Assembly (NCBI GenBank): GCA_027065125.1
Contig: JAMOOV010000093.1
Span: forward strand, 1-43,813
From: Campylobacterales bacterium
GTDB taxonomy: Bacteria; Campylobacterota; Campylobacteria; Campylobacterales; JALSKU01
Direction: 5' to 3'
Length of the DNA: 43,813 nucleotides
Part shown: positions 1 to 7,381 of the stretch, one piece after another
How the letters are laid out: the number at the start of each line of letters is the position of its first letter
How positions within the stretch are numbered: the stretch's first letter is position 1
The notes under the pieces: model-generated
What the model was told of the DNA's origin: nothing
Seen by the model: the letters and a program-made list of their open reading frames with translations, nothing else
The model's database searches: none
Program-made: the position numbers and the translations under genes

Positions 1-72
1 AAAATCTGTGGAAAAATTATGGGAAAACCTTTACAAGCTATAGGTCTTTATCTATATCTTGATAAAAAATAA
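1..72 (+). CDS. 3' end of an unidentified gene (partial)
   Basis: The window opens inside a gene. Reading frame 1 runs 23 codons to a TAA at 70-72, ending in a basic tail (LYLYLDKK). It stops 15 nt before a perfect hairpin, which fits the end of a transcription unit converging on mrp. Frame 2 also gives a protein-like C-terminus (VEKLWENLYKL, stop at 41-43), so the frame is not certain. I do not recognise the product. The C. jejuni neighbour of mrp (dapD, from memory) does not match either reading. Confidence 0.35.
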   Translation, partial: KICGKIMGKPLQAIGLYLYLDKK

Positions 73-87
73 TCTTTCAAATCAATT

Positions 88-109
88 AGAAGAGGGATTT
101 CCCTCTTCT
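88..109. terminator. bidirectional hairpin between convergent genes
   Basis: AGAAGAGGG-ATTT-CCCTCTTCT is a perfect 9-bp stem with a 4-nt loop, between the end of the plus-strand gene and the end of mrp. There is no strong U-tract immediately after it on either strand, so it is a probable rather than textbook rho-independent terminator. Confidence 0.6.
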
Positions 110-157
110 AAAACTCTATCCATATAAATATTTCGTATTGCTTTAACCTAAAGTTTA

Positions 158-1285
158 TTATACAGAACAAGCACTTTTACCGGCATTTTCAGTTCCGGGA
201 ACTCCTATAGTAGGTTGAATGGCTTCATTGTCAACTCCGCCCTCTTCATTTATCTTTTCTATCATTTCCCAAAGTTTCTTGGCGGCTTCTTCATATCTTT
301 TTGCAGTTACCGTATCAGGAAATTCTGAAGTTATAGGTTTACCAGCATCCCCACCTTCTCTAATGGCAGGTTCTATCGGTATCTCACCAAGCACAATTGT
401 ATCAAACTTTTTAGCAAGAGGCTCTGTTGTGCCTTTGCCAAATATATCATACTCTTTGCCATTTTCAGGACAGATAAATCCACTCATATTTTCAACGATT
501 CCGGCTATCGGTATGTTTAATTTTTTAAACATATCCAAGCTTCTTTCAGTGTCGTCAAGTGCAACTCTTTGAGGAGTAGTAACACAAACACCAGCTGTCA
601 CAGGTACACTTTGTGCCAATGTAAGCTGTGCATCTCCGGTTCCCGGTGGCATATCTATAACAAGAACATCCAAATCTCCCCATAAAATATCTTGGAGAAG
701 TTGTTGGATAGCTTTCATAATCATTGCACCCCTCCAGATGAGAGACTGTCCCTCTTCCATCAAGCTTCCCATACTCATAACTTCAACACCAAGAGCCGAG
801 ATAGGCTTTACTTTATTTCCTATAATTTCCGGAGCAACTCCTACTATTCCCATCATTCTTGGTATATTTGGTCCATATATGTCGGCATCCAAAAGACCCA
901 CTTTTTTACCCTGTTTAGCAAGAGATATAGCAAGATTGACGGTTGTGGTTGACTTGCCTACCCCACCTTTTCCGCTACTTACCATAACAAAGTTTTTGAT
1001 ATGAGGAACAATATTTTTTCCATGAGAACTTGATTCTCTTGGCATCTTGGGTTTTTTTAGATTAAGTTTATAATCTCTTATGCCTATAGAAGCAAGAGCT
1101 TCCTCTACTCCACCACTTATCTGATCAGCAACTTCAGGTGCTGAAGAAGTTATCTCAACTTCTATAGATACATTATCTCCATTCACATTAATATTTTTTA
1201 CAAATCCAAAATCAACTATACTTTTAGTAAAGCCCGGATATGCAACTTTTTTTAATGCATCTTTAATAGTTTCACTACTAATCAT
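158..1285 (-). CDS. mrp: Mrp/ApbC family iron-sulfur cluster carrier ATPase
   Basis: This is a 375-aa cytoplasmic P-loop ATPase of the Mrp/NBP35 family, thought to bind and transfer Fe-S clusters to apoproteins. A MIP18/DUF59-like domain covers about residues 1-80. The deviant Walker A (SSGKGGVGKST) is at about 103-113, followed by the switch region DADIYGPN and DMPPGTGD. The start is supported by GGGAG just upstream of ATG. Most family members carry a CPxC cluster ligand after NMSxF. Here the stretch reads FICPENGKEYD, so only one of the two cysteines is present, with one more cysteine near the C-terminus (SACSV). It is transcribed away from ispDF, as in C. jejuni (Cj1606c/Cj1607, from memory). 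Confidence 0.93.
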   Translation of the reverse strand: MISSETIKDALKKVAYPGFTKSIVDFGFVKNINVNGDNVSIEVEITSSAPEVADQISGGVEEALASIGIRDYKLNLKKPKMPRESSSHGKNIVPHIKNFVMVSSGKGGVGKSTTTVNLAISLAKQGKKVGLLDADIYGPNIPRMMGIVGVAPEIIGNKVKPISALGVEVMSMGSLMEEGQSLIWRGAMIMKAIQQLLQDILWGDLDVLVIDMPPGTGDAQLTLAQSVPVTAGVCVTTPQRVALDDTERSLDMFKKLNIPIAGIVENMSGFICPENGKEYDIFGKGTTEPLAKKFDTIVLGEIPIEPAIREGGDAGKPITSEFPDTVTAKRYEEAAKKLWEMIEKINEEGGVDNEAIQPTIGVPGTENAGKSACSV

Positions 1286-1354
1286 GTAACTCCCTTATAT
1301 TTAAAACTCAAATGAAATCTATCACAAAAAAGATAAAAAAAAGCTTTAAAAGTG

Positions 1355-1360
1355 TATAAT
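1355..1360 (+). promoter_or_regulatory. -10 box of the ispDF operon promoter
   Basis: A perfect TATAAT lies 32 nt upstream of the TTG start of ispDF in the mrp/ispDF divergent gap, with A/T-rich sequence upstream. This is typical of Campylobacterota housekeeping promoters, which have a strong -10 and weak -35. An AAAAGGA ribosome binding site follows at about 1378-1384. Confidence 0.6.
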
Positions 1361-1391
1361 ATCGTAACACTTTGTAAAAAAAGGACAAAAT

Positions 1392-2528
1392 TTGCCTGAT
1401 TTAACTCTTGTTCTACTTGGAGCGGGAAATTCTACAAGATTTAATCAAAAATTTAAGAAACAGTGGATGAGGATAGGAGAAGATCCTTTATGGCTTTTCG
1501 TAGCAAAAAGATTACAAACATTTGCTGATTTTAAACAGATCATAGTAGTAGCAAATAAAGAAGAGATAGAGTATATGAAAAATTTTGCCGATTATAAATT
1601 TGTACCGGGTGGAAAAGAGAGACAAATATCTCTTCAAAATGCACTTTTGCAGGTTGATAGCAAATATGTACTTGTTACTGATGTGGCAAGAGCTTGTGTT
1701 CAAAAAAGAGTCGTAGATGATTTGATAGAAAACAGAACCAAAGCCGATATAATTGTACCGTACATAAAAGTATCGGATACCGTTCACTATAAAAATAGTT
1801 TTTTGGATAGAGATAAGTTAAAACTTATACAAACACCTCAATTATCTCAAACAAAAATTCTCAAAAATGCTTTGAATACAACAGAGATATTTACCGACGA
1901 CAGTACTGCGATACTCAAAAATGGTGGAACAGTTTTTTATGTGGAGGGTGATACATCCGCCACCAAATTGACATATGCAAATGATCTATCCAAGCTTGAA
2001 TGCTTACAAAAACCTTGTAAAGATATTTTTACCGGTATAGGATATGATGTTCACCCTTTTGAAAATGATAAAGATATGTTTTTATGTGGTGTTAGGATAG
2101 ATGTTCCATACGGCTTTAAAGCTCATTCCGACGGAGATGTAGCCATCCATGCCATCATAGATGCTCTGCTTGGAAGTATCGGGGCAGGAGATATCGGAGA
2201 GCTTTTTCCCGATAGCGATAATAGATATAAAAATATCGATTCAAAGATATTGCTGAAAAAGGTTTGTAATTTTGTTTCAAATGTAGGATGCGATATCGTA
2301 AATATAGACATAACCGTTATCGCACAAAAGCCAAAGCTATCTGACTATAAAAAAAGTATGAGAAAAAACATATCAAAACTACTGAATATACCCTATGTAA
2401 AAGTAAACATCAAAGCGACGACCACTGAAAAACTTGGATTTGTAGGCAGAGAAGAGGGAGTTGCCGTGGAAGCCATAGCTAATACAAAATATACCGACTG
2501 GACATCAAAACAAGAGGATAGCATATGA
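1392..2528 (+). CDS. ispDF: bifunctional IspD/IspF, MEP isoprenoid pathway
   Basis: This 378-aa fusion enzyme carries out two non-consecutive steps of the methylerythritol phosphate pathway. Residues about 1-205 form the IspD cytidylyltransferase (LLGAGNSTRF nucleotide loop, VTDVARACV, IQTPQ). Residues about 213-372 form IspF, the MECDP synthase (GIGYDVHPF with metal ligands D219/H221, then AHSDGDVAIHA and the GDIGELFPDSD loop). The start is TTG, preceded by AAAAGGACAAAAT; no upstream ATG fits. The fusion is common in Campylobacterota and alphaproteobacteria. It is the first gene of an operon: its TGA overlaps the ATG of a 36-codon ORF (ATGA). IspE, the intervening enzyme, is encoded at 24533. 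Confidence 0.96.
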   Translation: MPDLTLVLLGAGNSTRFNQKFKKQWMRIGEDPLWLFVAKRLQTFADFKQIIVVANKEEIEYMKNFADYKFVPGGKERQISLQNALLQVDSKYVLVTDVARACVQKRVVDDLIENRTKADIIVPYIKVSDTVHYKNSFLDRDKLKLIQTPQLSQTKILKNALNTTEIFTDDSTAILKNGGTVFYVEGDTSATKLTYANDLSKLECLQKPCKDIFTGIGYDVHPFENDKDMFLCGVRIDVPYGFKAHSDGDVAIHAIIDALLGSIGAGDIGELFPDSDNRYKNIDSKILLKKVCNFVSNVGCDIVNIDITVIAQKPKLSDYKKSMRKNISKLLNIPYVKVNIKATTTEKLGFVGREEGVAVEAIANTKYTDWTSKQEDSI

Positions 2529-2635
2529 AATACTCCATAAAAAGAATTTTATTCTTGCCAAGTGCAAGCGGCAAAGCTTTAGTGAGAGGAATTTCTGAGG
2601 AGCTTGGCTCCGATGAAAGGAGAAATAAAATATGA
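2525..2635 (+). CDS. 36-aa small ORF between ispDF and the atypical regulator
   Basis: This ORF is too short for the ORF track. Its ATG overlaps the ispDF stop (ATGA at 2525-2528), and its TGA overlaps the regulator ATG (ATGA at 2632-2635), so it fills the gap exactly. AAGAGG lies 8-9 nt before the ATG. The peptide begins MKYSIKRILFLPSASG and ends charged (GSDERRNKI). It is basic at the N-terminus and has one short hydrophobic patch. I do not recognise it. It could be a real coupling peptide, a leader that tunes regulator translation, or simply a spacer that happens to be open. A GGAGC-TTG-GCTCC mini-hairpin lies just before the regulator's AAAGGAG site and could modulate it. Confidence 0.45.
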   Translation: MKYSIKRILFLPSASGKALVRGISEELGSDERRNKI

Positions 2636-3531
2636 AAATTTTAATCATAGAGAATGAGATATATCTTGCACAAAGTATATCTTCAAGATTGACAGAAGTG
2701 GGGTATAACTGTAAAATAGTAGCTACCATAAAAGATTCTCTTGAAGAGAAAGATGATTATGAAGTTATTTTGCTATCGACAAATATATCCGGACAAAATT
2801 TTTATCCTGCGATTGAAAAATATAAAAAATCTATCATTATTCTTTTGATATCCTACATAAGTAACGATACTGTCTCAAAACCCTTTAAGATGGGTGTTGA
2901 CGACTATATACTAAAACCTTTTATGATAGAAGAACTTATTAGAAAAATTGACCACCTTTTTGAATATAAAAAATTAAAAAAAGAAAATATATTTTATAAA
3001 ACATATATGGACAATCTATTTAAAAATAGCTCAATCAAACAAACTTTATCAAAAAAGATAAATTTACCAGTATTGATAAAAAGCACTTATCAAAAATTAA
3101 CTGATAAACTTGTGTATGAGTTTGCTAAAAGTATCGATAATATGCCTATTTTTATCTCTCTTGATTCATTGGATGCTTTTAATAAGATACAAGAGCAAGA
3201 AGCCAATACTTTTATATATCTAATCAATTTTCAAAGTCTCAAAAAGAATGAAAAAACAAAATTATTATCTATGATAGAAAATAGAAAAGTCATAATTTCA
3301 ACCACGAACTCAAATGAGCAAATTGATATCAAAATCAAAACTATAGCTATCGATAGTTATAATAAAATATATGAAAGCGGAGATATACTTTCTATAGATG
3401 ATTATGTAAAGTATATTGTATTGAGTTTTCAAAATAGTTTCACAGATACTGAACTTAGTAAAAAACTCGGAATTTCAAGAAAAAGTTTATGGGAAAAGAG
3501 AAAAAAATATGGAATCAATAAGAAAAAATAA
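2632..3531 (+). CDS. cemR: atypical orphan response regulator, HP1021/Cj1608 (CemR) type
   Basis: This 299-aa DNA-binding protein has a receiver-like domain (about 1-115), a middle region, and a Fis-type helix-turn-helix at the very C-terminus (TDTELSKKLGISRKSLWEKR, about 270-292). The receiver lacks the phosphoacceptor: canonical LLDxN reads LLSTN, with Ser49 for Asp, and the acidic pair reads E7-N8. Lys95 (ILKPF) is kept. Length, Ser substitution and position directly after ispDF match H. pylori HP1021 (298 aa) and C. jejuni Cj1608. These are phosphorylation-independent regulators linked to oriC control, redox response and energy metabolism. The start has a strong AAAGGAG. The downstream sat-like gene overlaps its end by 23 nt. 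No histidine kinase is nearby. Confidence 0.88.
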   Translation: MKILIIENEIYLAQSISSRLTEVGYNCKIVATIKDSLEEKDDYEVILLSTNISGQNFYPAIEKYKKSIIILLISYISNDTVSKPFKMGVDDYILKPFMIEELIRKIDHLFEYKKLKKENIFYKTYMDNLFKNSSIKQTLSKKINLPVLIKSTYQKLTDKLVYEFAKSIDNMPIFISLDSLDAFNKIQEQEANTFIYLINFQSLKKNEKTKLLSMIENRKVIISTTNSNEQIDIKIKTIAIDSYNKIYESGDILSIDDYVKYIVLSFQNSFTDTELSKKLGISRKSLWEKRKKYGINKKK

Positions 3532-4708
3532 CAATCTTAAAGAGTTGCATCTTGACAAAGAGGCTCTTGCCACCCTCTCTCTTGCAAAAGAGGGTATTTT
3601 AAAGCCTATTGAAAAGTTGATGGATGAAAAAGAAGCTGAAAATGTTAGAAAAACGAGACAATATAAAAATCAATTTTTACCTTTTCCTTTTATATTGGCT
3701 CCAGCAGGTAAAAGAAATAAAGAAGTTTTAAAAAATACCAAAAAAAATGAAATTTTAAAACTGATGGTTAATAAACAATTTATGGGCTATATAAAAACTA
3801 AGAGTGTCTATAAAATTGATAAGCAAAAAAGAATAAAAGCTATATTTGGCACATATGATAAAACTCATCCGGGAGTCGTAGATACTCTAAAAAGACTTGG
3901 AGAGTATGCTATAAGCGGTCAATATGAAATAGAGTGCAATGATATAAAAAAGGCAAAACAGACAATTTCGGATGCAAAAAAAGCCATAGATGCAAAAAAA
4001 ACAACAGCCATCATGATGGCAGCAAAACCTCTTCATAGAGCACATGAAAGATTGATCAGAATAACATTAGAAAACACTGATCTTTTGGTACTCTTTCTAT
4101 TAAAACCATATAAACAAGATGTTTTATCTTATGAAATAAGATACAAAACTTTAAGATACTTTGTAGATAACTTTTTGCCAAAAAATAGAGTTATTATAGT
4201 ACCTTTTGAAAATACATACATTTTTGCAGGATACAATAATGCTATACTTGATTCGATAGCTGCCAAAAACTTTGGTTGTACCGATATAGTTCTTGGACAA
4301 AATCACTCCGGTATCGGTATATTTTATGACCATGACAGGATCAATACCATATTGGATACTGTAAAAGATATCAATATAAATGTCAATATAGTAAATGAAT
4401 TTGTATACTGCAACCAATGCAAAACACTTGTCAGTACAAAAACTTGTCCACATGGAAAACATCATCATATCTCATATCACTCCCCATCTATATTGGAGAT
4501 TTTAAAATCAGGACTTTTACCTCCTGCTGTACTTGTTAGAAAAGAAATATCGGCTATTTTGCTTAGTGAACTTTTTAAAAATAGATTTGAAGATTTAAGT
4601 AAGTTATATGATGCTATTATGCCAAGCTCCGGACTACTTGAAGAACATGATGAGAGTGATTTTTATATAAAATTGCTTGAATTATACCAAACAACATCTT
4701 TAACATAG
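3509..4708 (+). CDS. ATP-sulfurylase-like protein (Cj1609 type), function uncertain
   Basis: This 399-aa protein has the fold of bacterial Sat. It has an N-terminal PUA-like region (EGILKPIEKLM; THPGVV near 119-123), the nucleotidyltransferase HxxH motif HRAH at 176-179, and a C-terminal zinc-binding patch (YCNQC, KTCPHG; C301, C304, C313). Functional Sat has QTRNP before HRAH to bind sulfate; here it is MMAAKP, so the key Arg and Asn are gone. The GRDHAG loop reads GQNHSG. It may therefore use a different substrate or have lost sulfurylase activity. No cysC, cysD, cysN or apr genes are nearby. It overlaps the regulator gene by 23 nt and is followed by pgpA after 8 nt, the same order as C. 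jejuni Cj1608-1610 from memory. Confidence 0.75.
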   Translation: MESIRKNNNLKELHLDKEALATLSLAKEGILKPIEKLMDEKEAENVRKTRQYKNQFLPFPFILAPAGKRNKEVLKNTKKNEILKLMVNKQFMGYIKTKSVYKIDKQKRIKAIFGTYDKTHPGVVDTLKRLGEYAISGQYEIECNDIKKAKQTISDAKKAIDAKKTTAIMMAAKPLHRAHERLIRITLENTDLLVLFLLKPYKQDVLSYEIRYKTLRYFVDNFLPKNRVIIVPFENTYIFAGYNNAILDSIAAKNFGCTDIVLGQNHSGIGIFYDHDRINTILDTVKDININVNIVNEFVYCNQCKTLVSTKTCPHGKHHHISYHSPSILEILKSGLLPPAVLVRKEISAILLSELFKNRFEDLSKLYDAIMPSSGLLEEHDESDFYIKLLELYQTTSLT

Positions 4709-4716
4709 GATATTTT

Positions 4717-5193
4717 ATGAGAAAACTCTTTTTGACATTTTTTTATACCGGATTGTCTCCTTTTGCTCCAGGAACCGTAGGTAGCATAGCTGCTGCGATA
4801 ATAGGATATATTTTTTTACAATACCTTCCCATATCTACACTAACTCTTTTTTCTATATTTATTACAGTAATTGCCGTAAAAGAGATTGATAAGTATGAAA
4901 AAGAACACAACTCCCATGATCCTAAAGAAATCGTTATAGATGAAGTTGTGGGAGTGTGGCTCGCTTTTGTTTTAAGTTCTTCTACGATATTCCAAATGGT
5001 TTTATCTCTTGTATTTTTTAGGATTTACGATATATGGAAACCCTCTATAATCGGCAAAATAGACAAGGAATATAACGGAGGTATATCAGTCATGGGAGAT
5101 GATATAGTTGCTGGTATTTTAGCTGGCATCTCAAGTGCGATAACTTTTCAAGCTTATAATTATCTTCTCATGCAAGGCTATATAACTTTTTAA
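4717..5193 (+). CDS. pgpA: phosphatidylglycerophosphatase A
   Basis: This 158-aa inner-membrane enzyme dephosphorylates phosphatidylglycerol phosphate to phosphatidylglycerol. The family signature GLSPFAPGTVGS lies near the N-terminus, with the acidic DEVVGVWLAF motif at about 73-82. Three to four hydrophobic stretches fit membrane segments. The ATG follows TAGGATATTTT. It is the last gene of the ispDF operon, and its 3' end overlaps the convergent ABC-transporter gene by 26 nt. Confidence 0.92.
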   Translation: MRKLFLTFFYTGLSPFAPGTVGSIAAAIIGYIFLQYLPISTLTLFSIFITVIAVKEIDKYEKEHNSHDPKEIVIDEVVGVWLAFVLSSSTIFQMVLSLVFFRIYDIWKPSIIGKIDKEYNGGISVMGDDIVAGILAGISSAITFQAYNYLLMQGYITF

Positions 5194-6871
5194 AAGAATC
5201 GCAATCTATTTTTAACCTTTCCATATCGCCTTGACAAACAATTTTTCCATGTTCAAAGACAAGTATTCTATCAGCATTTTCAACTGTACTTAATCTGTGA
5301 GCTACGATAAAAACTATCAATTTTTCTTTTAGTGCATGTATAGTTTGCATAATAGATACTTCACTTTTATTATCAAGTGCACTTGTGGCTTCATCAAGTA
5401 TCAAAATATCAGGATCTCTATACAAAGCTCTTGCTATGGCTATCCTTTGTCTCTGTCCTCCACTTAGATTTGTTCCAGATTCATCTAAAATTGTATCTAT
5501 TCCGTTTGGCAAACTCTCTATATGTTGAAAAATATTGGCTTTTTTCAATACATCTTTTATCTTTTCTCTATTTTGTTCTTTACCATATGCCACATTTGCT
5601 GCTACCGTGTCATTGACTATATATATCCTTTGAGATACCACACATATATGTTCTCTTAAATTTTCTATATCAAAATCTTTCATATCTTGGTTATTTATCA
5701 AAATTTTGCCTTCGTTAGGATCATAAAATCTCAATAAAAGATTGACAACGGAACTTTTTCCTCCGCCACTATCTCCTACAAGTCCTATCATTTCACCTTT
5801 TTGGGCTTTAAAACATATATTTTTTAGAGCCTCTTTTTCTCCATATTTAAGAGTTATATTTGATGCTTCTATTGTGCTAATATCATTTACTTTTTTATGA
5901 CCTGATTTTATCATAATAGGATGAGACATTATATCTTTTATTCTTTCATTTGCTGCCACAGCTATTTGAAATCTACTGTATGAGTTGGAAATTTTTTTTA
6001 ATGGATCAAGCAAAAGTGATAGTGCAGTCAAAAATGAAAAAAATCCACCTGTAGTCAACTCGTGAGTTATCAAAACTTCTCTACCGCCCACTATAATCAC
6101 AGAAACGATAGATATAGCTCCTACTACTTCAAAAACAGGTGCGAGAAGTTGTTGATTTTTAACATTTTTCATATTAATCTTAAAATAATCTAAGTTTTTC
6201 TTTTCAAATCTTTTCAATTCATATTTTTGTGCATTATATGCTTTTATCATTTCATAATTATTAAATATTTCAGATAGTGTTGAAGTTAGCTTTGAGTTTT
6301 GCTCTTGTGATTTTTTTGATAAATGTTTTATCTTCTTTGATATTATTCTTATTGGAAAAACTGCGATAGGAATTATTATTACCGAAAAAAGAGCAAGTTT
6401 TGGACTTTGATATATAACGATAACAAGAAGCCCAAAAACAGTAAAAAGACTCTTAAAAAAGCTTACCGCATCAGAAGATATAGCCCCTTGAATTTTTGAA
6501 ATATCGTTTGTAATCCTACTGATCAATTCTCCGCTATGTATATTTAAATGAAAATCCAAGTCCAAACTGACAATATGCCTAAGCATTTTATTTTTCATAA
6601 TTCTTACAACATCTTCCCCTATATATGTTAAGTAATATGAAGAAAGAAATGCTCCAATACCCTTTCCAAAAAATGCCAGTACTACAAATATAGGCAATAC
6701 ATAAAGCATTTTTATATCTTGTTCAACAAAAATCTTATCCATAACCGGTTTCACGAGGTATGCTACTGCGGCAGTCGAAATGGATACTAAAATCATACCC
6801 AAGATAGCCAAAGTCAATTTTCCTTTATAATTTTTCAGATAAGGTAAATACTCTTTAAAAAATTCTAACAT
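5168..6871 (-). CDS. msbA: MsbA-like ABC exporter (lipid/LPS flippase type)
   Basis: This is a 567-aa half-transporter with an N-terminal six-helix exporter domain (about 1-320) fused to an ABC ATPase domain. Motifs in the ATPase half are Walker A GDSGGGKSS, signature LSGGQRQRIAIARAL, Walker B ILILDEATSALD and the H-loop AHRLST. The size and the fused arrangement fit lipid A flippases of the MsbA family; a peptide or drug exporter is the alternative. It is the last gene of the minus-strand trpS unit, overlaps sixA by 7 nt, and converges on pgpA with a 26-nt overlap, so the two mRNAs are antisense at their ends. Confidence 0.82.
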   Translation of the reverse strand: MLEFFKEYLPYLKNYKGKLTLAILGMILVSISTAAVAYLVKPVMDKIFVEQDIKMLYVLPIFVVLAFFGKGIGAFLSSYYLTYIGEDVVRIMKNKMLRHIVSLDLDFHLNIHSGELISRITNDISKIQGAISSDAVSFFKSLFTVFGLLVIVIYQSPKLALFSVIIIPIAVFPIRIISKKIKHLSKKSQEQNSKLTSTLSEIFNNYEMIKAYNAQKYELKRFEKKNLDYFKINMKNVKNQQLLAPVFEVVGAISIVSVIIVGGREVLITHELTTGGFFSFLTALSLLLDPLKKISNSYSRFQIAVAANERIKDIMSHPIMIKSGHKKVNDISTIEASNITLKYGEKEALKNICFKAQKGEMIGLVGDSGGGKSSVVNLLLRFYDPNEGKILINNQDMKDFDIENLREHICVVSQRIYIVNDTVAANVAYGKEQNREKIKDVLKKANIFQHIESLPNGIDTILDESGTNLSGGQRQRIAIARALYRDPDILILDEATSALDNKSEVSIMQTIHALKEKLIVFIVAHRLSTVENADRILVFEHGKIVCQGDMERLKIDCDSFKKLYSLA

Positions 6872-7380
6872 TTTACTCTCTTTGTCTTTTTTAATTTTTT
6901 AGGATATTCGAAAAATAGTATATTACCTTTTTTTTGTACTATATCGCTCCATTTATCTATATCAAATTCTATGCAAATTATACCCGAAGTCGGGATGTTA
7001 AATATAACACTATTGGATAAATACTCCACCAATTCATTCAAAGATGGATTATGACCTATTAAAAAGATGTTGTTATTTTCTTTTTTACATTTTGAAATGA
7101 TTTTTAACAACTTTTCAAGCGAAGTTTCGTATATATTTTTATCGTAAATAATCTTTTGTTTTTTTATATCCAAAATCTTTAATATTTTATTTAGAGTTTT
7201 TACTGCTCTTTTAGCAGGAGATGATAATATACAATCAGGATAAAAACCTCTTTTTTTCATCCAGCAAGCCATCATCTTTATATCTTCTTTGCCTCTTTTT
7301 TTTAAATCTCTATCAAAGTCATCTATATCTTTTTCACTCCAGCTTGATTTTGCATGTCTTATTATAAATAATCTTTTCAC
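6865..7380 (-). CDS. sixA: SixA-like phosphohistidine phosphatase
   Basis: This 171-aa protein of the histidine phosphatase (RHG/phosphoglycerate-mutase) superfamily begins with the catalytic motif IIRHAKSSWS. It has SSPAKRAVKT in the middle and the second catalytic histidine in IGHNPSLNELVEYL. Short members of this family are named SixA after the E. coli enzyme that removes phosphate from histidine phosphotransfer proteins; the substrate here is unknown. It starts 1 nt after the flavoprotein stop and overlaps msbA, so it is translated as part of the unit. Confidence 0.82.
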   Translation of the reverse strand: MKRLFIIRHAKSSWSEKDIDDFDRDLKKRGKEDIKMMACWMKKRGFYPDCILSSPAKRAVKTLNKILKILDIKKQKIIYDKNIYETSLEKLLKIISKCKKENNNIFLIGHNPSLNELVEYLSNSVIFNIPTSGIICIEFDIDKWSDIVQKKGNILFFEYPKKLKKTKRVKC

Positions 7381-7381
7381 C

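Noticed and set aside
219-1004. Plus-strand ORFs of 86-117 aa opposite mrp
   Set aside because: Antisense shadows of mrp, which has full family motifs; the ORFs have no ribosome sites or recognisable content.
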